Source of the DNA: Faeciplasma sp900553675
Lineage (GTDB): Bacteria > Bacillota > Clostridia > Oscillospirales > Ruminococcaceae
Direction: 5' to 3'
Length of the DNA: 64,000 nucleotides
Assembly: GCA_958428235.1 (NCBI GenBank)
Contig: CAUAFG010000014.1
Coordinates: 12,122 to 76,121, forward strand
Below, piece after piece: positions 60,931 through 64,000 of the stretch (position 1 is the stretch's first letter; the number at the start of each line of letters is the position of its first letter). The notes under the pieces are model-generated. The model was not told the DNA's origin. It worked only from the letters and a program-made list of their open reading frames with translations, and made no database searches. The position numbers were made by a program, and so were the translations under genes.

Positions 60931-62526
60931 TTAATTCTTGTTGAACTCGCTGAGCATAAGACCCTCGTTTTTCTCCAAAGCCCAGCGGATGTTCCATTCG
61001 CTGGTAAACAGCAGAAGATAGTTGCCCTTAAAGTCCTGAACAACCTTGGTATCAGAGCTTAGGTTCAGCTTTTTGGAATCCAAGCCCTCATTGTCTATCC
61101 AGCGGATATACTGGTAGGGAAGACCTTCATTGATAATCTCGACGTTATATTCGGTGGACATTCTATGCTCGAAAACATCAAACTGAAGCATGCCGACAAC
61201 TCCAACGATAACCTCCTCCATACCGGAATCAGGCTCGCGGAATATCTGAATCGCGCCCTCCTGAGCTATCTGGGTCGCGCCCTTGACGAACTGCTTGCGC
61301 TTCATGGTGTCCTTGTGGCGAATGCGCGCAAAATGCTCCGGCGCGAAGGTGGGGATTCCTTCAAATTTAAACTCATGCCCCGGCGTGCAGATAGTGTCGC
61401 CAATCGAGAAAATACCAGGATCGAACACGCCTATAATGTCACCGGCATAGGCTTCGTTTATAATCTCGCGCTCCTGAGCCATCATCTGCTGAGGCTGTGA
61501 AAGGCGCATTTTTTTGTTACCGCCCTGAACATGACTTACTTCCATGTCCCTTGTAAACTTGCCCGAGCATATGCGCATGAATGTAAGTCTGTCGCGGTGA
61601 GCCTTGTTCATGTTTGCCTGTATCTTGAATACGAACGCAGAGAAGACGTCGTCGGTCGGTTCGATGATTCCCTTGTCCGACATTCTCGGAAGCGGTGGGG
61701 AAGTCATCTTCAAAAATCCCTCCAAAAACGGTTCAACGCCGAAGTTGTTAAGAGCAGAGCCAAAGAACACGGGACTCAGCTCGCCCTTTGCAACTCGTTC
61801 AAGGTCAAGCTCGTCGCTCGCACCGTCCAAAAGCTCGATATCCTCCGAAAGCTGACGGTGGTTAGCTTCGCCTATCAAAGAGTCAAGGCAGGGGTCGCCG
61901 GGCTCGGCTTCTACCGACTCAACCTCGCGCTGACCGCCGTTAGCGGTGTAGGATATTACCTTTCGCGAGCCGCGGTCGTAAACGCCTTTGAAGTCAACGC
62001 CGTTGCCGATGGGCCAATTCATCGGGCAGGTGGCTATTCCAAGCTCCTCTTCGATCTGCGTAAGCAAATCAAAAGGATTGCGTGAATCGCGGTCGAGCTT
62101 GTTGATGAATGTGAAAATAGGTATATGCCGCATTACGCATACCTTGAAAAGCTTTCTCGTCTGATTTTCAACACCCTTCGCCGCGTCTATAACCATTACC
62201 GCCGAATCCACCGCCATAAGGGTACGGTAGGTGTCCTCTGAGAAGTCCTGGTGTCCGGGAGTGTCAAGAATGTTTATGCAGCAGCCCTCGTATTCAAACT
62301 GCATAACCGAGCTGGTAACCGAAATACCTCTTTGCTTTTCGATTTCCATCCAGTCGGAAACTGCGTGCCTGTCCGTCTTCTTGCCCTTTACCGAGCCTGC
62401 AAGAGCTATCGCTCCGCCGTATAAAAGAAGCTTTTCGGTAAGAGTAGTTTTACCCGCGTCGGGGTGAGAGATTATCGCAAAGGTTCGTCTGCGGTTTATC
62501 TCCTCTATCATTTTATTGTCCGGCAA
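60931..62526 (-). CDS. prfC: peptide chain release factor 3
   Basis: A 531-residue translational GTPase. G1 ISHPDAGKTTLTEKLL, G3 NILDTPGHQDFSEDTYR, and G4 TFINKLDRDSRNP. RF3-specific blocks include GSVKGKKTDRHAVSDWMEIEKQRGISVTSSVM, and RHKDTMKRKQFVKGATQIAQEGAIQIF towards the C-terminus. It removes RF1/RF2 from the ribosome after peptide release. It is monocistronic, with a promoter about 110 bases upstream of the ATG. Confidence 0.97.
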   Translation of the reverse strand: MPDNKMIEEINRRRTFAIISHPDAGKTTLTEKLLLYGGAIALAGSVKGKKTDRHAVSDWMEIEKQRGISVTSSVMQFEYEGCCINILDTPGHQDFSEDTYRTLMAVDSAVMVIDAAKGVENQTRKLFKVCVMRHIPIFTFINKLDRDSRNPFDLLTQIEEELGIATCPMNWPIGNGVDFKGVYDRGSRKVISYTANGGQREVESVEAEPGDPCLDSLIGEANHRQLSEDIELLDGASDELDLERVAKGELSPVFFGSALNNFGVEPFLEGFLKMTSPPLPRMSDKGIIEPTDDVFSAFVFKIQANMNKAHRDRLTFMRICSGKFTRDMEVSHVQGGNKKMRLSQPQQMMAQEREIINEAYAGDIIGVFDPGIFSIGDTICTPGHEFKFEGIPTFAPEHFARIRHKDTMKRKQFVKGATQIAQEGAIQIFREPDSGMEEVIVGVVGMLQFDVFEHRMSTEYNVEIINEGLPYQYIRWIDNEGLDSKKLNLSSDTKVVQDFKGNYLLLFTSEWNIRWALEKNEGLMLSEFNKN

Positions 62527-62633
62527 AATAATTCCTCCTGTAAATTAAGGTGATTTAGTAGATTTGCGCCGTTCATATCAAATTGGTGTTGTCAAAGTAA
62601 TTCCCCTTTAGCATTTAGAATTAAACGCCATAT

Positions 62634-62662
62634 ATTATAGCACATTTTTTCCCGATTGACAA
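62634..62662 (-). promoter_or_regulatory. prfC promoter
   Basis: On the minus strand: TTGTCA (62662-62657), a 17-base spacer, TATAAT (62639-62634). The gap 62527-62862 between the prfC and XRE genes holds this promoter and the XRE promoter and nothing else that I can recognise. Confidence 0.75.
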
Positions 62663-62786
62663 TAGGTGTAACGCTGTTTTTCGAGATAATGCCGGCAAAT
62701 GTGCAACCGTCAATCGTACCGAAGACTAATCACAGTCTTTACAACAGTTGGTTGTAAAATACGCCTGAAAGTAAACTTTGCGGTTC

Positions 62787-62837
62787 TTGAAATGCAAATA
62801 TAAATCCGCTATAATAAAGTCAGGATAAGCGCTTATC
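62787..62837 (+). promoter_or_regulatory. XRE-gene promoter with 14-bp perfect palindrome downstream
   Basis: TTGAAA (62787-62792), a 17-base spacer, TATAAT (62810-62815), then GATAAGCGCTTATC (62824-62837) at about +3 to +16. The palindrome is well placed as the operator of the regulator itself. Confidence 0.78.
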
Positions 62838-62862
62838 AATCTGAATAAAGGTGGATTGAATT

Positions 62863-63936
62863 ATGAAAATCAATTTAAAGGACAAGCTGCGCGCCCTGCG
62901 TCAGCAGAAAAACGTTACGCAGGAAGCGCTTGCAAATCATCTTGGAATAACTCCGCAGTCGGTCGGAAAGTGGGAACGCGGCGAAGGCTTCCCAGATATA
63001 ACCCTCCTGCCGAAAATCGCGTTCTATTTTGATGTGACCGTCGATGAACTGCTCGGTGTGGAACAGGCGAGGGTGGAAGAAGCAATAGCGGAGTATAAGC
63101 GGCAGAGCAAAATTTTCCTGCATAACGGTGAAAATATAAAGAATCGCGAAATATGGGAAAAGGCTTACTCGGAATTTCCGAACGATTGCCGCGTTATAGA
63201 GGGCTTGATGAGTGCTCTCGACAACAACCAAATTTATCCGCGTCCACGGGAAGACGCCGAGCGAATCATCGCGCTTGGGGAAGAGCTTTTGCAAAAATCT
63301 ACGGATGCAAGTCAAAGGGAATACGCAATACAGATCCTGTGCTATACCTATGAAAGCATAGACAATGAAAAAGCACTGTATTATGCTGATATGGGCGGCA
63401 GCTTATGGGCGACAAAGCAGTCTTTAAGAGCTTTTATTTTAAACGGCGAAGAAGGCGTAGAGGCGTGTCAGAACAATATCACAAACCTGATTCATGAGGC
63501 TGCCTTGACAGCTATGAACATGACGGCAAAAACGCGGTTCTCTCACGAAGAAATCATTGAAGCTTATCAGTTTGCAATTGATATCCTTAAACGGCTGTAT
63601 TCAGACGGTAATATTGGCTTTGATTCGTTTTGGGTATCACAGTTTTATCACAACATTGCATGGGAATATGCTGCAATGAATGATGCCGCAAACACTCTGA
63701 AAGCTCTTGAAGAAAGCAGTAAATATGCAATTATTGATTCAAACCTAAAGGATATGAATTATACTGCGCCTATGGTAAATCGTTTGAAATTCATATATGC
63801 CGACACCACAAAGAATTATACCGGAAATGTCTGCAATTATAGACTTAAAGATTTCAGTGACAGCAGTTTTGATTTTGTTAGGGATTATGATGTCTTTAAG
63901 AGAATCATTGCAGAGCTTGAAAAGAACGCAGAATAG
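62863..63936 (+). CDS. XRE family regulator with TPR-like C-terminal domain
   Basis: A 357-residue protein starting after AAAGGTGGA. The N-terminal helix-turn-helix is LKDKLRALRQQKNVTQEALANHLGITPQSVGKWERGEGFPDITLLPKIAFYFDVTVDELLG (residues 5-65), followed by a long alpha-helical region with spaced aromatic and acidic residues (about 75-357), resembling TPR-type sensor domains of Rgg/PlcR-like and related XRE regulators. Ligand and targets are unknown. A perfect palindrome just after its -10 box suggests self-repression. The last bases of the window (63937-64000) show only weak inverted repeats. Confidence 0.88.
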   Translation: MKINLKDKLRALRQQKNVTQEALANHLGITPQSVGKWERGEGFPDITLLPKIAFYFDVTVDELLGVEQARVEEAIAEYKRQSKIFLHNGENIKNREIWEKAYSEFPNDCRVIEGLMSALDNNQIYPRPREDAERIIALGEELLQKSTDASQREYAIQILCYTYESIDNEKALYYADMGGSLWATKQSLRAFILNGEEGVEACQNNITNLIHEAALTAMNMTAKTRFSHEEIIEAYQFAIDILKRLYSDGNIGFDSFWVSQFYHNIAWEYAAMNDAANTLKALEESSKYAIIDSNLKDMNYTAPMVNRLKFIYADTTKNYTGNVCNYRLKDFSDSSFDFVRDYDVFKRIIAELEKNAE

Positions 63937-64000
63937 CTTAAAAACAAGGCGCTGTAAAAAAACGCCTGCAGAAAAAAGACCTGCATCCCAACCGAAATGT

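Overview
The window looks like a chromosomal segment of an anaerobic, Gram-positive Clostridia member (Bacillota), most likely in the Oscillospirales/Ruminococcaceae group. The evidence is moderate GC with strong GGAGG-type ribosome sites, many lipoprotein signals, DltB/DltD-like O-acylation genes, a fumarase plus malic enzyme pair, a ZTP riboswitch on a glyA-fhs operon, and a candidate preQ1-III riboswitch, a class reported mainly from Ruminococcaceae. No tRNA, rRNA, CRISPR array, prophage or insertion sequence was recognised. Most of the window is dense housekeeping and envelope gene content.

Layout. 1-6.4 kb (minus): an alpha/beta hydrolase cut by the window edge, then a four-gene surface-glycan O-acylation operon (SGNH lipoprotein, small membrane protein, MBOAT acyltransferase, second SGNH protein). 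6.6-10.1 kb: DUF362, MATE and GNAT genes, then a convergent GNAT. 10.1-12.5 kb (minus): a GH29 fucosidase and a nitrilase-family amidase that share a nearly identical promoter module. 12.8-15.1 kb: a TetR regulator with an ABC exporter. 15.3-17.9 kb: a solute-binding lipoprotein and a frameshifted lipoprotein gene. 18.0-21.8 kb (minus): a one-carbon operon (formate channel, glyA, fhs) behind a ZTP riboswitch with terminator. 21.8-23.0 kb: a CoA-dehydratase-related gene broken by loss of one AT unit. 23.4-24.6 kb: an ECF sigma/anti-sigma pair, followed by three copies of a ~44-bp palindromic repeat lying between it and pyruvate kinase.

25.0-32.4 kb (minus): pyk, an M42 peptidase, an AI-2E family membrane protein, and a membrane-lipid group (diacylglycerol glycosyltransferase, divergent PlsY, DUF308, PAP2 phosphatase, CrtO-like acyltransferase). 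32.5-34.3 kb: a two-component system. 34.4-37.5 kb: the copper operon csoR-copA-copZ, with a CsoR-like operator inside its promoter. 37.8-39.8 kb: a GH127-type lipoprotein. 39.9-43.1 kb: a second two-component system. 43.3-47.5 kb: phosphofructokinase, then ppx-ppk1 for polyphosphate. 48.3-53.0 kb: fumC, a small metallopeptidase, malic enzyme and a second MATE exporter. 53.2-59.2 kb: a 77-aa protein, glmM-glmS and a CapD/PglF-type nucleotide-sugar dehydratase (amino-sugar supply for envelope glycans). 59.3-60.8 kb: a queuosine-precursor-type transporter and an SDR. 60.9-63.9 kb: prfC and an XRE regulator behind a perfect palindrome.

The least explained items are two short elements (43.1 and 57.05 kb) that share imperfect terminal inverted repeats of the form CTNATTTCCCG, the 44-bp palindromic repeats at 24.6-24.95 kb, the paired promoter modules at 11.6 and 12.6 kb, a three-way-junction-like leader in front of glmM, and the two-SGNH/BspA-LRR acylation operon. 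All functional calls are from reading the translated sequence; no database search was run.
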